From contig NZ_CP045404.1 of assembly GCF_009363715.1 (NCBI RefSeq), positions 2,448,001 through 2,512,000 on the forward strand: a stretch of DNA of 64,000 nt. The letters are read 5' to 3'. Positions 54,374 to 63,949 of this stretch are shown one piece after another. The stretch comes from Roseovarius sp. THAF9 (GTDB lineage: Bacteria > Pseudomonadota > Alphaproteobacteria > Rhodobacterales > Rhodobacteraceae). A program made the position numbers and the translations under genes. How positions within the stretch are numbered: position 1 is the first letter of the stretch; the number at the start of each line of letters is the position of its first letter. Below the pieces are notes generated by a model. The model had not been told where the DNA came from. It saw only the letters and a list, made by a program, of their open reading frames with translations, and ran no database searches.

Positions 54374-55516
54374 ATGTCGCTCGATGCCCGCTTCCCAGCC
54401 ATCTCCGACCTGCGTGCCCGCGCTCGGCGCCGACTGCCGCATTTTGTCTGGGAATATCTCGACAGCGGCACCGGCGCCGAGGCCACGACGCGACGCAACA
54501 AAACACAGTTGGACGCGGTCCGTCTGATGCCGTCCATACTGCACGGCGAGATTACGCCTGACCTCAAAACTTCCTTTCTGAGTCAAATGTTTAACCTGCC
54601 TTTCGGCATCGCGCCGGTCGGCATGTCCGGCATGATCTGGCCCGGCGCGGAACAGCTCCTTGCCCGTACCGCCGCCCGTGCGAACATCCCCTACACGCTT
54701 TCCACCGTGGCCAGTCAGAAGCCCGAGGATCTAAGCTCTTCGATCGGAGAAAACGCGTGGTTCCAGCTTTATCCTCCCCGCGATCCGGACATTCGCAGCG
54801 ACATGCTGCAACGCATTAAAAAGGCTGGATTTTCCACTCTGGTCCTGACTGTCGACGTGCCCGTTGGCTCGCGCCGCGAGCGGCAGGTCCGCTCCGGTCT
54901 GACCCAGCCGCCCCGGATCACACCGCGCATCCTCGCACAGATCGCCACCTGCCCCGCCTGGGCCATGGCTATGGCCGGGCGCGGCATGCCGCGGATGCGC
55001 TTCATCGACGATTACGCGCCCAAAACCAAGGGCTTGCCGTCGAACAAGCACGCCGGCTACCTGCTGCGCACCTCGCCCGACTGGTCCTATCTGACATGGC
55101 TGCGTGAGCATTGGAACGGCTCCCTGATCGTCAAGGGGGTACAGGACCACCGCGATGTGCCACGCCTGCAATCCGAAGGCGTTGACGCCATCTGGATCTC
55201 CAACCACGCCGGCCGACAGTTCGACGCCGCTCCGGCCACGATCGAGGCCCTGCCCCGCATCCGCGCGGCCACCGACCTGCCGATCATCCTCGACGGCGGT
55301 GTCGAGGGCGGTCTGGATATCCTGCGCGCTCTGGCGCTGGGCGCGAACTTTGTGATGATGGGACGGGCCTGGCACTACGCCCTCGCGGCTCTAGGGTGCG
55401 ACGGCCCGGACCATCTGGTGCACATCCTCAAGTCGGACCTGGAGGCCAACATGGGCCAACTGGGCCTTGTCAACCCTCAAGATGCCCCAACCCGCCTGTT
55501 GCCGGACATGGACTGA
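54374..55516 (+). CDS. FMN-dependent alpha-hydroxy acid dehydrogenase (L-lactate dehydrogenase LldD family)
   Basis: 380 residues, TIM barrel. FMN and substrate motifs: GIAPVGMSGMIWPGAEQLLA near residue 78, FQLYPPRDPDI near 130, TLVLTVDVPVGSRRERQVRSG near 160, VKGVQD near 254, the catalytic His in WISNHAGRQFDAAP near 278, and LDGGVEGGLDILRALALGA near 305. The usual SNHGGRQ reads SNHAGRQ, a small change beside the active His. It oxidises L-lactate or a similar 2-hydroxy acid; a pyruvate product would suit the downstream pyruvate carboxylase. Confidence 0.88.
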   Translation: MSLDARFPAISDLRARARRRLPHFVWEYLDSGTGAEATTRRNKTQLDAVRLMPSILHGEITPDLKTSFLSQMFNLPFGIAPVGMSGMIWPGAEQLLARTAARANIPYTLSTVASQKPEDLSSSIGENAWFQLYPPRDPDIRSDMLQRIKKAGFSTLVLTVDVPVGSRRERQVRSGLTQPPRITPRILAQIATCPAWAMAMAGRGMPRMRFIDDYAPKTKGLPSNKHAGYLLRTSPDWSYLTWLREHWNGSLIVKGVQDHRDVPRLQSEGVDAIWISNHAGRQFDAAPATIEALPRIRAATDLPIILDGGVEGGLDILRALALGANFVMMGRAWHYALAALGCDGPDHLVHILKSDLEANMGQLGLVNPQDAPTRLLPDMD

Positions 55517-55612
55517 AGAGTTTCGTCCCCTGCGTTTACCGAACGTTAATCGATCTGAGGGAATGTCCCGTCAATAACGCCCCAAACAGCGTCCCGTCGC
55601 ACAGTTTCCGAA

Positions 55613-55631
55613 CGGGTAGCAATCCTACCCG
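55613..55631. other. Hairpin between the LldD-like gene and pyc
   Basis: CGGGTAG and CTACCCG form a seven-base-pair stem with a five-base loop about 100 bp after the stop. No T-run follows rightward, so its role is unclear; the 264-bp gap otherwise shows no gene. Confidence 0.4.
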
Positions 55632-55780
55632 CCTGGCCAAAAAAATCGCCCGCCGGTAGATGTACCCACTTTGGCGGATTGCGCTATCCTCTTGCAAAAC
55701 CTAGAAACAGGCGCGACGCTGCACTGCGGCGCAAATAATGCTGAGCAACCGCAGCGAACGACATGACGGAGGGACAAGCC

Positions 55781-58700
55781 ATGGCCGAGTTCAAGAAAAT
55801 TCTGATCGCCAACCGGGGCGAGATCGCCATCCGCATCATGCGCGCCGCCAACGAGATGGGCAAACGCACCGTCGCTGTCTATGCCGAGGAAGACAAGCTG
55901 GGCCTGCACCGGTTCAAGGCCGACGAGGCATACCGTATCGGCGAGGGCTTGGGTCCCGTGCAAGCGTATCTCAGCATCGACGAGATCATCCGCGTTGCCA
56001 AGAAATCCGGCGCCGATGCGATCCATCCGGGCTATGGCCTGCTGTCCGAGAATCCCGCCCTCGTGGACGCCTGCGAGGCCAATGGCATCACCTTCATCGG
56101 CCCCAAGGCCGAAACCATGCGCGCCCTTGGCGACAAGGCCAGCGCGCGCCGCGTCGCCATTGAGGCTGGCGTGCCCGTCATCCCCGCCACCGAGGTGCTG
56201 GGCGAGGACATGGACAAGATCCGCAAGGAGGCGTCCGAGATTGGCTACCCGATGATGCTCAAGGCCTCCTGGGGCGGCGGCGGGCGCGGCATGCGCCCCA
56301 TCGAGTCTGAGAAAGAGCTTGAGGAAAAGGTCCGTGAAGGCCGGCGCGAGGCCGAAGCCGCCTTCGGCAACGGCGAGGGCTACCTTGAGAAAATGATCAT
56401 CCGCGCCCGGCACGTCGAGGTCCAGATCCTCGGCGACAAGCACGGCAACATGTACCACCTCTATGAGCGCGACTGCTCGGTCCAGCGCCGCAACCAGAAG
56501 GTCGTCGAACGGGCCCCTGCGCCGTACCTCACAGACGAACAGCGCGAAGAAATCTGCGAGCTCGGCTACAAGATCTGCAAGCACGTGAATTACGAGTGCG
56601 CCGGAACGGTCGAGTTCCTGATGGATATGGACACCGGCAATTTCTACTTCATCGAGGTGAACCCCCGCGTGCAGGTCGAACACACCGTGACCGAGGAAGT
56701 CACCGGCATCGACATCGTGCAGGCCCAGATCAAGATCGCCGAGGGCAAGACGCTCGAAGAAGCCACCCGCAAGAAATCGCAGGACCAGATCACCCTCAAC
56801 GGTCACGCGATCCAGACGCGGATCACCACCGAGGATCCGCAGAACAACTTCATCCCCGACTATGGCCGGATCACCGCCTTCCGTGAAGCGACCGGCATGG
56901 GCATCCGTCTCGACGGCGGCACGGCCTATTCCGGCGGCGTCATCACGCGGTATTACGACTCGCTACTGGTCAAGATCACCGCCAACGCGCAAACGCCCGA
57001 AGGCGCCATCGCCCGGATGGACCGCGCCCTGCGCGAGTTCCGCATCCGGGGTGTCAGCACCAACATCGCCTTCGTCGAAAACCTGCTGAAACACCCCATT
57101 TTCCTCAGCAACGAATACACCACCAAGTTCATCGACACGACGCCGGAGCTGTTCGATTTCGCTGCCCGCCGCGACCGGGGCACCAAGGTGCTGACTTACA
57201 TCGCCGACATCACCGTCAACGGCCATCCCGAGGTGCAGGGCCGCGTGAAACCGCGCAAGGATCTGGCCCTGCCCCGCGCGCCGCAGCCCAAGAACGATAC
57301 GATCCAGGATGGCGCCAAGCAGATTCTTGACCGCGACGGGCCTCAGGCGGTGGCCGACTGGATGGCGGCACAGAAACAGGTGCTGATGACCGACACCACC
57401 ATGCGCGACAGCCACCAGTCCCTGCTGGCGACGCGCATGCGGTCGATCGACATGATCCAGATCGCCGAGAACTATGCCCATGACCTGCCACAACTTTTCT
57501 CGGTCGAGTGCTGGGGCGGCGCGACTTTCGACGTGGCCTACCGCTTCCTCGACGAATGTCCGTGGCAGCGCCTGCGCGACCTACGCAAACGCATGCCCAA
57601 CCTGCTGACGCAGATGCTGCTGCGCGGCTCCAACGGGGTCGGCTACACCAACTATCCCGACAACGTTGTGCAGGCTTTCGTGAAACAGGCCGCCGAAAGC
57701 GGCGTCGACATCTTCCGTGTCTTCGATCCGCTGAACTGGACCGAGAACATGCGCGTCTCGATGGACGCCGTGCGTGATGCCGACAAGGTACTGGAAGCCG
57801 CAATCTGTTACACCGGCGACATCCTCGACCCGAACCGCGCCAAGTACGACCTGAACTACTACCTCAAGATGGCCAAGGAACTGAAAGAGGCCGGCACCCA
57901 CATCCTGTGCATCAAGGACATGGGCGGCCTTCTTAAACCGGCCTCCGCCACGGTGCTCTTCAAGGCCCTGAAGGAAGAAATCGGCCTGCCCATCCACTTC
58001 CACACCCACGACACCGCCGGCGTGGCCTCCGCCACGATCCTTGCCGCCGCAGATGCGGGCGTCGATGCCGTCGACTGCGCCATGGATGCGCTTTCGGGCA
58101 ACACGTCACAGGCGACGATGGGCTCGGTCGTCGAGGCGCTGCGCCACACCGACCGCGACACCGGGCTCGATATCGACGCGATCCGAAAGATCTCGATCTA
58201 CTGGGAAAACGTCCGCGAGCATTACGCCGCCTTCGAAAGCGCCATGCAGTCGCCCACCTCCGAGGTCTACCTGCACGAGATGCCCGGCGGCCAGTTCACC
58301 AACCTGCGCGCTCAGGCCCGCTCTCTGGGGCTCGAGGCCAAGTGGCCCGAGATTGCCCGCACCTATGCCGACGTGAATCAGATGTTCGGCGACGTGATCA
58401 AGGTAACCCCCATCGCCAAGACCGTCGGCGATCTGGCCCTGATGATGGTCAGCCAGGGTCTCACCTGCGAGGACGTGCTCGACCCCAAAACCGAAGTCAG
58501 CTTCCCCGAAAGCGTCGTCACCCTGATGAAAGGCTATGTGGGCCAGGCCCCCGGCGGCTTTCCCGACGACATCGTGCGCAAGGTGCTGAAAGACGAGAAG
58601 CCCATCACCGTCCGCCCCGGCACCTTGCTGGAGCCCGAGGACCTCGAGGCGCGGCACAAGGAAATGCAGGACAAGTTCGAGGACGAGGAGATCGACAACG

Positions 58701-59224
58701 AGGACCTGATGGGCGCGATGATGTATCCCAAGGTCTTTGATGCCTACATGGAGCGCCACCAAGTCTACGGCCCCGTGCGCACCCTGCCTACCAAGACCTT
58801 TTTCTACGGTATGGAACCGGCCGAGGAAATCTCGGCCGAGATCGACCCCGGCAAGACGCTTGAGATCCGCCTGGTGGCGGTCGGCGAAACCCATGAGGAC
58901 GGCGAGGCGCGGGTGTTCTTCGAACTGAACGGCCAGCCCCGGACCATTCGTGTCCCCGACCGCCGCGTCAAGGAAACCGTGCAGGCCCGGCCCAAGGCCG
59001 AGGCCGGCAATGCCGACCATATCGGTGCGCCCATGCCCGGCGCCGTGGCCACCGTCGCGGTCAGCGCGGGCCAGCAGGTCAAGACGGGCGACCTGCTCTT
59101 GACCATCGAGGCGATGAAGATGGAAACCGGCCTGCACGCCGAGCGCGACGCGACCGTGAAGGCCGTCCACGTTCAGCCCGGCGCCCAGATCGACGCCAAG
59201 GACCTGCTGGTCGAACTGGAATAA
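55781..59224 (+). CDS. pyc: Pyruvate carboxylase
   Basis: About 1147 residues, the full single-chain form. It carboxylates pyruvate to oxaloacetate with ATP and biotin. Order: biotin carboxylase (KILIANRGEIAIRIMRAANEMG at the start, LKASWGGGGRGMR near 165, FIEVNPRVQVEHTVTEEVTG near 290), carboxyltransferase barrel from about 540 (TDTTMRDSHQSLLATRMRS, MGGLLKP, HTHDTAG), and C-terminal carrier domain with biotinyl lysine in IEAMKMETGLHAE near 1110. The start 55781 has GGAGGG seven bases before; an ATG six codons earlier is less likely. It supplies oxaloacetate for growth on lactate or pyruvate. Confidence 0.97.
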   Translation: MAEFKKILIANRGEIAIRIMRAANEMGKRTVAVYAEEDKLGLHRFKADEAYRIGEGLGPVQAYLSIDEIIRVAKKSGADAIHPGYGLLSENPALVDACEANGITFIGPKAETMRALGDKASARRVAIEAGVPVIPATEVLGEDMDKIRKEASEIGYPMMLKASWGGGGRGMRPIESEKELEEKVREGRREAEAAFGNGEGYLEKMIIRARHVEVQILGDKHGNMYHLYERDCSVQRRNQKVVERAPAPYLTDEQREEICELGYKICKHVNYECAGTVEFLMDMDTGNFYFIEVNPRVQVEHTVTEEVTGIDIVQAQIKIAEGKTLEEATRKKSQDQITLNGHAIQTRITTEDPQNNFIPDYGRITAFREATGMGIRLDGGTAYSGGVITRYYDSLLVKITANAQTPEGAIARMDRALREFRIRGVSTNIAFVENLLKHPIFLSNEYTTKFIDTTPELFDFAARRDRGTKVLTYIADITVNGHPEVQGRVKPRKDLALPRAPQPKNDTIQDGAKQILDRDGPQAVADWMAAQKQVLMTDTTMRDSHQSLLATRMRSIDMIQIAENYAHDLPQLFSVECWGGATFDVAYRFLDECPWQRLRDLRKRMPNLLTQMLLRGSNGVGYTNYPDNVVQAFVKQAAESGVDIFRVFDPLNWTENMRVSMDAVRDADKVLEAAICYTGDILDPNRAKYDLNYYLKMAKELKEAGTHILCIKDMGGLLKPASATVLFKALKEEIGLPIHFHTHDTAGVASATILAAADAGVDAVDCAMDALSGNTSQATMGSVVEALRHTDRDTGLDIDAIRKISIYWENVREHYAAFESAMQSPTSEVYLHEMPGGQFTNLRAQARSLGLEAKWPEIARTYADVNQMFGDVIKVTPIAKTVGDLALMMVSQGLTCEDVLDPKTEVSFPESVVTLMKGYVGQAPGGFPDDIVRKVLKDEKPITVRPGTLLEPEDLEARHKEMQDKFEDEEIDNEDLMGAMMYPKVFDAYMERHQVYGPVRTLPTKTFFYGMEPAEEISAEIDPGKTLEIRLVAVGETHEDGEARVFFELNGQPRTIRVPDRRVKETVQARPKAEAGNADHIGAPMPGAVATVAVSAGQQVKTGDLLLTIEAMKMETGLHAERDATVKAVHVQPGAQIDAKDLLVELE

Positions 59225-59234
59225 TAGATCCACA

Positions 59235-59262
59235 GCGGGGCGCGCATACCGACGCGCCCCGC
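59235..59262 (+). terminator. Hairpin terminator after pyc
   Basis: GCGGGGCGCG and CGCGCCCCGC form a ten-base-pair stem with an eight-base loop, starting 10 bp after the stop. The following CTATCATC has few T residues. Confidence 0.65.
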
Positions 59263-59327
59263 CTATCATCCGCCTTTCCTAATTCCGCGAATCCGATAAA
59301 GCTGCGCCGATCCGAACCGGGGCCGTC

Positions 59328-60146
59328 ATGCAGAAAATACTCGTCTTCACCGATATCCACTTTGTTCCCGAGGGCGAGACGATCATCGGCCTCGACCCCG
59401 CCGAGCGATTTGCTCAAGGGCTTGCCCACGCGCAGCAAAATCACCCCGACGCCGATTGCATTCTCATCACCGGCGACCTCACGCATCACGGCAGCGCGCC
59501 CGAATACGAACGTCTTCACGCCGAACTGTCCAAGGCCCGCATCCCCGTCTCGCTGATGCTGGGCAACCATGACCGACGCGGCCCCTTTCGTTCGGTCTTT
59601 CCCGACACGCCGCAAACGCCCGATGGCTTCGTGCAGGACGTGATCGACCTCCACGACGCCCGCCTCATCCTGCTGGACACCCTCAACGAAGACGCAGACG
59701 ACACCCATAGCGGGCTACTGTGCGACGCGCGGCTCGACTGGATGGAGGCCGCCATCGCCGGGGCCGGACGCCGCCGGGTCATCCTCTTCATGCACCACCC
59801 GCCCATCCTGACCGGGTTCGGCGGGATGGACTGGATCGGGCTGAAATCACGCCGCCAATTGGCCGCGCGACTGGAAGGCCACGACAATGTCCATCAGATC
59901 GTCGCCGGTCATATCCACCGCACGATTCAAGGCGGTTTCGCCACCGGAGCGGGCAACCGCATCCCCACCGCGATCTTCAAAAGCCCCTGCCACCAGATGC
60001 CCATGGCGCTCGGCTTTCAGGATCCCAGCCTTTCGATTGACGAACCCGGCGCCTATGGCCTTCTGCTGCTTACACCGGAGGGAATCGTCGTTCACACCGA
60101 GGACTTCACCTTGCCGCCCGGCGCAGGTGTCCGCTACGATCACTAG
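59328..60146 (+). CDS. Calcineurin-like metallophosphatase (CpdA-type cAMP phosphodiesterase family)
   Basis: 272 residues. The dimetal motifs are complete: FTDIHFVP (Asp, His), LITGDLTHHGS, LGNHDRRG, FMHHPPI, and VAGHIHRTI. Spacing and the HHPP form match class III cyclic nucleotide phosphodiesterases such as CpdA, which hydrolyse cAMP, though other phosphoester substrates are possible. No signal peptide, so it is cytoplasmic. If it acts on cAMP, the CRP-type site upstream of the porin may be a downstream target. Confidence 0.85.
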   Translation: MQKILVFTDIHFVPEGETIIGLDPAERFAQGLAHAQQNHPDADCILITGDLTHHGSAPEYERLHAELSKARIPVSLMLGNHDRRGPFRSVFPDTPQTPDGFVQDVIDLHDARLILLDTLNEDADDTHSGLLCDARLDWMEAAIAGAGRRRVILFMHHPPILTGFGGMDWIGLKSRRQLAARLEGHDNVHQIVAGHIHRTIQGGFATGAGNRIPTAIFKSPCHQMPMALGFQDPSLSIDEPGAYGLLLLTPEGIVVHTEDFTLPPGAGVRYDH

Positions 60147-60273
60147 CGCGCCGGTCATGCCATCCCAATGCGCCTGCTTTGCGTGCGGGACCAAAGTGCC
60201 CCTTCCCGTGACCAGAGTAATCGGCAATCATGGAATTCCTGAATTGGCATGATGACATAAGGGAGAACGTGAC

Positions 60274-60567
60274 ATGTGCCGCATGTTTGCCGGGCAGGAC
60301 CCGGAACGATACGAACTCGAAACCCGTCGTATGCGCCTCAACGGGCAAAGCACCAGCATCCGGCTGGAAAAATCCTTTTGGCGCATTCTCGACGACATCG
60401 CCGCGAACGAGGACATTTCTACCCCGGCCTTCGTGTCGAAACTGCATGGCGAAGTGCTGGAACTGCATGGCGAGCCCAAGAATTTCACCTCGCTTTTGCG
60501 CTGCACCTGCCTTGTCTGGCAGGACAATCAGGCGACCCAGCCTGAAACCCGCATCGCCGCAGAGTAA
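60274..60567 (+). CDS. Ribbon-helix-helix domain protein
   Basis: 97 residues. The centre NGQSTSIRLEKSFWRILDDIAANEDISTPAFVSKL (residues about 23-57) is a ribbon-helix-helix DNA-binding unit of the RHH_4 type: a short basic beta strand then two helices. The C-terminus (FTSLLRCTCLVWQ) is family typical. AGGGAGAACGTGAC precedes the ATG. Probably a small transcription regulator; the target is unknown. Confidence 0.8.
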   Translation: MCRMFAGQDPERYELETRRMRLNGQSTSIRLEKSFWRILDDIAANEDISTPAFVSKLHGEVLELHGEPKNFTSLLRCTCLVWQDNQATQPETRIAAE

Positions 60568-60655
60568 GCTAAAACGCCTGTAGTAACGGTTTACTACCCC
60601 CATCCACCGGGCGCTTGGTACGCTTCTTCGACCATTCACAAAGTCGGAGAAGCCC

Positions 60656-61051
60656 ATGGCAAAAGCCATTCACAGCATGATCCGCGTCCTCGACGAGGCG
60701 CGGTCGGTTGATTTCTACAAGACAGCCTTCGGGCTGGAGATCGCGGACCGCCTGGATTTCGAGAAATTCACGCTGGTCTATCTCAGCAATTCCGAGTCCG
60801 AATTCGAGCTTGAACTGACGGTCAACAAGGGGCGGGAGGAGCCCTACGACCTTGGCGATGGCTATGGCCATTTCGCCGTGTCCGTTGACGATCTGGAAGC
60901 CGAGCACGCCCGCTTTACCCAAGCCGGGCTGGAGCCGCGCAAGATCGTGGAATTCGCCCCCGACGGCGAACTTGTCGGCAAGTTCTTCTTCGTTGCAGAC
61001 CCCGACGGCTACGAGATCGAGGTACTGCAACGCGCCGGGCGCTTCAAGTAA
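60656..61051 (+). CDS. VOC-family glyoxalase I-like protein (lactoylglutathione lyase type)
   Basis: 131 residues with two beta-alpha-beta-beta-beta modules. Metal-binding positions look intact: His in AIHSMIRVLDEARSVDFYK (about 5), Glu in EFELELTVNKG (about 55), His in GYGHFAVSVDDLE (about 74), and Glu in GYEIEVLQRAG (about 122), as in GloA. It would isomerise the methylglyoxal-glutathione adduct. GGAGAAGCCC precedes the ATG. It is 91 bp before the Tat-exported dehydrogenase subunit. Confidence 0.85.
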   Translation: MAKAIHSMIRVLDEARSVDFYKTAFGLEIADRLDFEKFTLVYLSNSESEFELELTVNKGREEPYDLGDGYGHFAVSVDDLEAEHARFTQAGLEPRKIVEFAPDGELVGKFFFVADPDGYEIEVLQRAGRFK

Positions 61052-61142
61052 CGCCCGCGACAACCGGCTTCGGGCATGGCGTGTCCCGGGGCCGGGTCAA
61101 ACACCAATCACCAAAACTCACGCCGCATCTAGGGAGGACAAG

Positions 61143-61673
61143 ATGTTGAGTACCCAGACAAGACAACTCCGCCGGCTGACCCGGCGCGACCTGCTGAAAG
61201 GCACGACCGCCTTCGGCGCGTTCGTGCTCGGGTCCGGCTACGTGGCGGGCGCGGGCGGCGCCTGGGCCACCGAAATGGACGCGCTGAAGCCCGATACGTT
61301 TGCGACGCTCGTGCAGATGGCGCGCGATATCTACCCACATGACCGCATCGCCGACGAATACTACGTGGCCGCCGTGAAAGGCTACGACAAGCCCGAGGAG
61401 GTCGACGCCGTCACCGCCGGAATCGACGCGGTGAATGACGCGGCCCGCAACATGCATGGTCTCGAATACGCCGATATCGGCTGGGAACGCGACCGCGTCG
61501 ACGTGCTGCGTTCGATGGAGGACGACCCGTTCTTCCAACGCATCCGCGGCGGTCTGGTGACCGGGCTTTATAACCAGAAAGCGGTCTGGCCGGTCTTCGG
61601 CTACGAGGGCGAAAGCTTCTCCAAGGGCGGTTACATCAACCGCGGCTTCGATGACATCGTCTGGATCGGCTGA
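61143..61673 (+). CDS. Tat-exported small subunit of a GMC dehydrogenase (gluconate 2-dehydrogenase subunit 3-like)
   Basis: About 176 residues. A twin-arginine signal (LTRRDLLKGTTAFGAFVLG, about 14-32) is followed by a short helical domain typical of gamma subunits of membrane-associated FAD dehydrogenases. GGGAGGACAAG precedes the ATG. It ends 15 bp before the flavin subunit, which itself lacks a signal, so this subunit probably carries its partner through the Tat system as a folded complex. Substrate unknown. Confidence 0.85.
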   Translation: MLSTQTRQLRRLTRRDLLKGTTAFGAFVLGSGYVAGAGGAWATEMDALKPDTFATLVQMARDIYPHDRIADEYYVAAVKGYDKPEEVDAVTAGIDAVNDAARNMHGLEYADIGWERDRVDVLRSMEDDPFFQRIRGGLVTGLYNQKAVWPVFGYEGESFSKGGYINRGFDDIVWIG

Positions 61674-61688
61674 GGGAGGATTCAATCA

Positions 61689-63260
61689 ATGACTGCACCA
61701 TTTGAACTTACCGACGACAGCGTCGTCGTCGTCATCGGCACCGGCGCGGGCGGCGGGGTCCTGGCCAACGAACTCGCGCAGAAAGGCGTCAGTGTCGTCG
61801 CTCTCGAAGCAGGCGGCCGCTATCTGCCAGAGGACTACGTCAACGACGAGTGGGAAAGCTTCGGCCAACTGGCCTGGCTCGACCCGCGCACCACGTCGGG
61901 CGACTGGCGCGTGGCCAAGGATTTCTCGGGGCTGCCGGCGTGGATCGTCAAGGCCGTGGGCGGCACGACCACCCACTGGGCCGGCGCGTCCCTGCGCTTT
62001 CAAGATCACGAGTGGAAGGCGCTCACGAACTACGGCGAGGTCGAGGGCGCTTCGCTGCTCGACTGGCCCATCGATCCGCGCGAGATGGACGCCTATTACG
62101 ACAAGGCCGAGAAGAAGCTGAACGTCACGCGCACCAACGGCAATCCCGGCTTGCCCGGCAACAACAACTACAAGGTGTTCGAGGCCGGCGCGAAAAAGCT
62201 GGGCTACAAGGAAGTCCACACCGGCCGCATGGCGATCAACAGCAGCGACGATCAGGATCGCCCGATGTGCCAGCAGACCGGCTTCTGCTTTCAAGGGTGC
62301 AAGTGGGGCGCCAAGTGGTCCTCGGCCTACACCGACATCCCCCAGGGCGAGGCCACCGGCAACCTCGAAGTGCGCGAAAAGGCCCACGTGGCCCGCATCC
62401 TGCACAACGAGGCGGGCAAGGTCACCGGCGTCGAGTATTTCGACGAGAACGGCGAACTGCAGATGCAGAAGGCGCGGGTTGTCTGCGTCGCGGGTAACTC
62501 GTTCGAATCGCCCCGGATGCTGCTCAATTCGGCCTCCAACATGTTCCCGAACGGTCTTGCCAACAGCTCCGATCAGGTGGGGCGAAACTACATGCGCCAC
62601 ATGACGGGTTCGGTTTACGCCGTATTCGACAAGCCGGTGAAGATGTGGCGCGGCACGACCATGGCGGGCATCATTCAGGACGAGTCGAAACACGACCCGA
62701 GCCGCGGCTTCGTTGGCGGCTACGAGCTGGAAACCTTGTCGCTCGGCCTGCCCTTCATCGCCGCTTTCCTCGACCCCGGCGCTTGGGGGCGTGAGTTCAC
62801 CACGGCACTAGACGAGTATGAGAACATGGCCGGCATGTGGATCGTGGGCGAAGACATGCCCCAGTCGACCAACCGCGTCACGCTGAACGAAGACGTTAAG
62901 GACCAGTTCGGCCTGCCCGTGGCGAACGTGCATTTCGATGATCACCCGAACGACATCGCCATGCGCAACCACGCCTACGAGCGCGGGGCGGCGATCTATG
63001 ACGCGGTAGGCGCCACGCGCACCTTTCCGACGCCGCCCTACCCCAGCACTCACAATCTTGGGACCAACCGGATGTCGGAAAATCCCGAGGACGGCGTCTG
63101 CAACAAGTGGGGCCAGACCCACGACATTGCGAACCTGTTCATCTCCGACGGCTCGCAATTCACCACCGGGGCGGCGGAAAACCCCACCCTGACCATCGTC
63201 GCCCTGGCCATCCGCCAGGCCGACCATATCGCCGGCGAGTTGTCCGCCGGCAATATCTGA
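61689..63260 (+). CDS. GMC-family FAD dehydrogenase large subunit
   Basis: 523 residues. FAD-binding VVVVIGTGAGGGVLANELAQKG lies near residue 12, then TTHWAGASLRF near 95, CFQGCKWGAKWSS near 198 (two cysteines), and the C-terminal NPTLTIVALAIRQADHIAGEL. GMC members of this form oxidise sugars, polyols or alcohols in the periplasm and pass electrons to a cytochrome c; the cytochrome subunit seen in gluconate dehydrogenases is not in this operon. GAGGGAGGA precedes the ATG. Confidence 0.9.
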   Translation: MTAPFELTDDSVVVVIGTGAGGGVLANELAQKGVSVVALEAGGRYLPEDYVNDEWESFGQLAWLDPRTTSGDWRVAKDFSGLPAWIVKAVGGTTTHWAGASLRFQDHEWKALTNYGEVEGASLLDWPIDPREMDAYYDKAEKKLNVTRTNGNPGLPGNNNYKVFEAGAKKLGYKEVHTGRMAINSSDDQDRPMCQQTGFCFQGCKWGAKWSSAYTDIPQGEATGNLEVREKAHVARILHNEAGKVTGVEYFDENGELQMQKARVVCVAGNSFESPRMLLNSASNMFPNGLANSSDQVGRNYMRHMTGSVYAVFDKPVKMWRGTTMAGIIQDESKHDPSRGFVGGYELETLSLGLPFIAAFLDPGAWGREFTTALDEYENMAGMWIVGEDMPQSTNRVTLNEDVKDQFGLPVANVHFDDHPNDIAMRNHAYERGAAIYDAVGATRTFPTPPYPSTHNLGTNRMSENPEDGVCNKWGQTHDIANLFISDGSQFTTGAAENPTLTIVALAIRQADHIAGELSAGNI

Positions 63261-63428
63261 CCCGCATCTCCCCGGGTCGGGTTCCCGGGCGGGCCTTGCG
63301 CTCGTCCGGGGCGCGTGTTTCCGCCCAAAAGCGTGCCCGAGGCAGTTTTTCTTGCCGCAGTGTTTCAAACGCACTACTTTCGGTTGCACTTTGCTGCCTT
63401 TGGCGCCCTCTCTTGAAGGAGATGTGAC

Positions 63429-63563
63429 GTGACCGGACTGCACGATCAGGACCACGATGTCCCCACGCCGCCCACCAAGCGGCGCCGCGCCCTGTTCCTT
63501 GCCTTTCTGCTGCTGGCCTCGACGCTGGTCTATGTCGAGTTGATCCTGCGCTACTCGACCTGA
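63429..63563 (+). CDS. 44-residue single-pass membrane protein
   Basis: Begins with GTG preceded by AAGGAG at seven-base spacing. The chain starts MTGLHDQDHDVPTPPTKRRR, then a single helix (ALFLAFLLLASTLVYVELIL) and a short tail RYST. Positive charges before the helix suggest the N-terminus stays in the cytoplasm. No family recognised. It stands alone between the dehydrogenase operon and tRNA-Gly, followed by a hairpin. Confidence 0.6.
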   Translation: MTGLHDQDHDVPTPPTKRRRALFLAFLLLASTLVYVELILRYST

Positions 63564-63608
63564 CTCCGAGCATCGTGATCCCGCCGCAAAAGCTTTATCA
63601 AAGCCTTT

Positions 63609-63635
63609 GCCAAATCCTCTCACAAAGGATTTGGC
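63609..63635 (+). terminator. Hairpin after the 44-residue protein gene
   Basis: GCCAAATCC and GGATTTGGC form a perfect nine-base-pair stem with a nine-base loop, 45 bp after the stop. Only TTGCG follows, so terminator strength is uncertain. Confidence 0.5.
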
Positions 63636-63729
63636 TTGCGTCGGCCCCGATGGGAAAAAAATCTCCTTAGCTTGCGATTTTCCCTTGCAGGGCCGCGCCA
63701 GACTTTATATCTCCGCCTCACCCAAGGAC

Positions 63730-63804
63730 GCGGGCGTAGCTCAGGGGTAGAGCATTACCTTGCCAAGGTAAGGGTCGTGAGTTCGAATCTCATCGCCCGC
63801 TCCA
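63730..63804 (+). tRNA. tRNA-Gly (anticodon GCC)
   Basis: 75 nt with encoded CCA. The acceptor stem GCGGGCG pairs with CGCCCGC; D arm GCTC-AGGGGTA-GAGC; anticodon arm TTACC-TTGCCAA-GGTAA gives GCC, reading GGC and GGU; T arm GTGAG-TTCGAAT-CTCAT. All four arms are well formed. Confidence 0.98.
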
Positions 63805-63949
63805 ATTTCTCTCCAAGTTGATCGACTGGACCGGTAGAACACCGGTCCAAGTGCCGATTGGCACCACGTTTCCCCCGCCCTCTTTCGCCCCCTTGGCGCG
63901 CTGGCCAACCCCGCCTATAACGGCGCGGCAAACACTCAGGGACGCACCC

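Noticed and set aside
63664..63729. Consensus promoter for tRNA-Gly
   Set aside because: TTGCAG and TTATAT boxes are visible but separated by only about 14 bases, too short for confidence.
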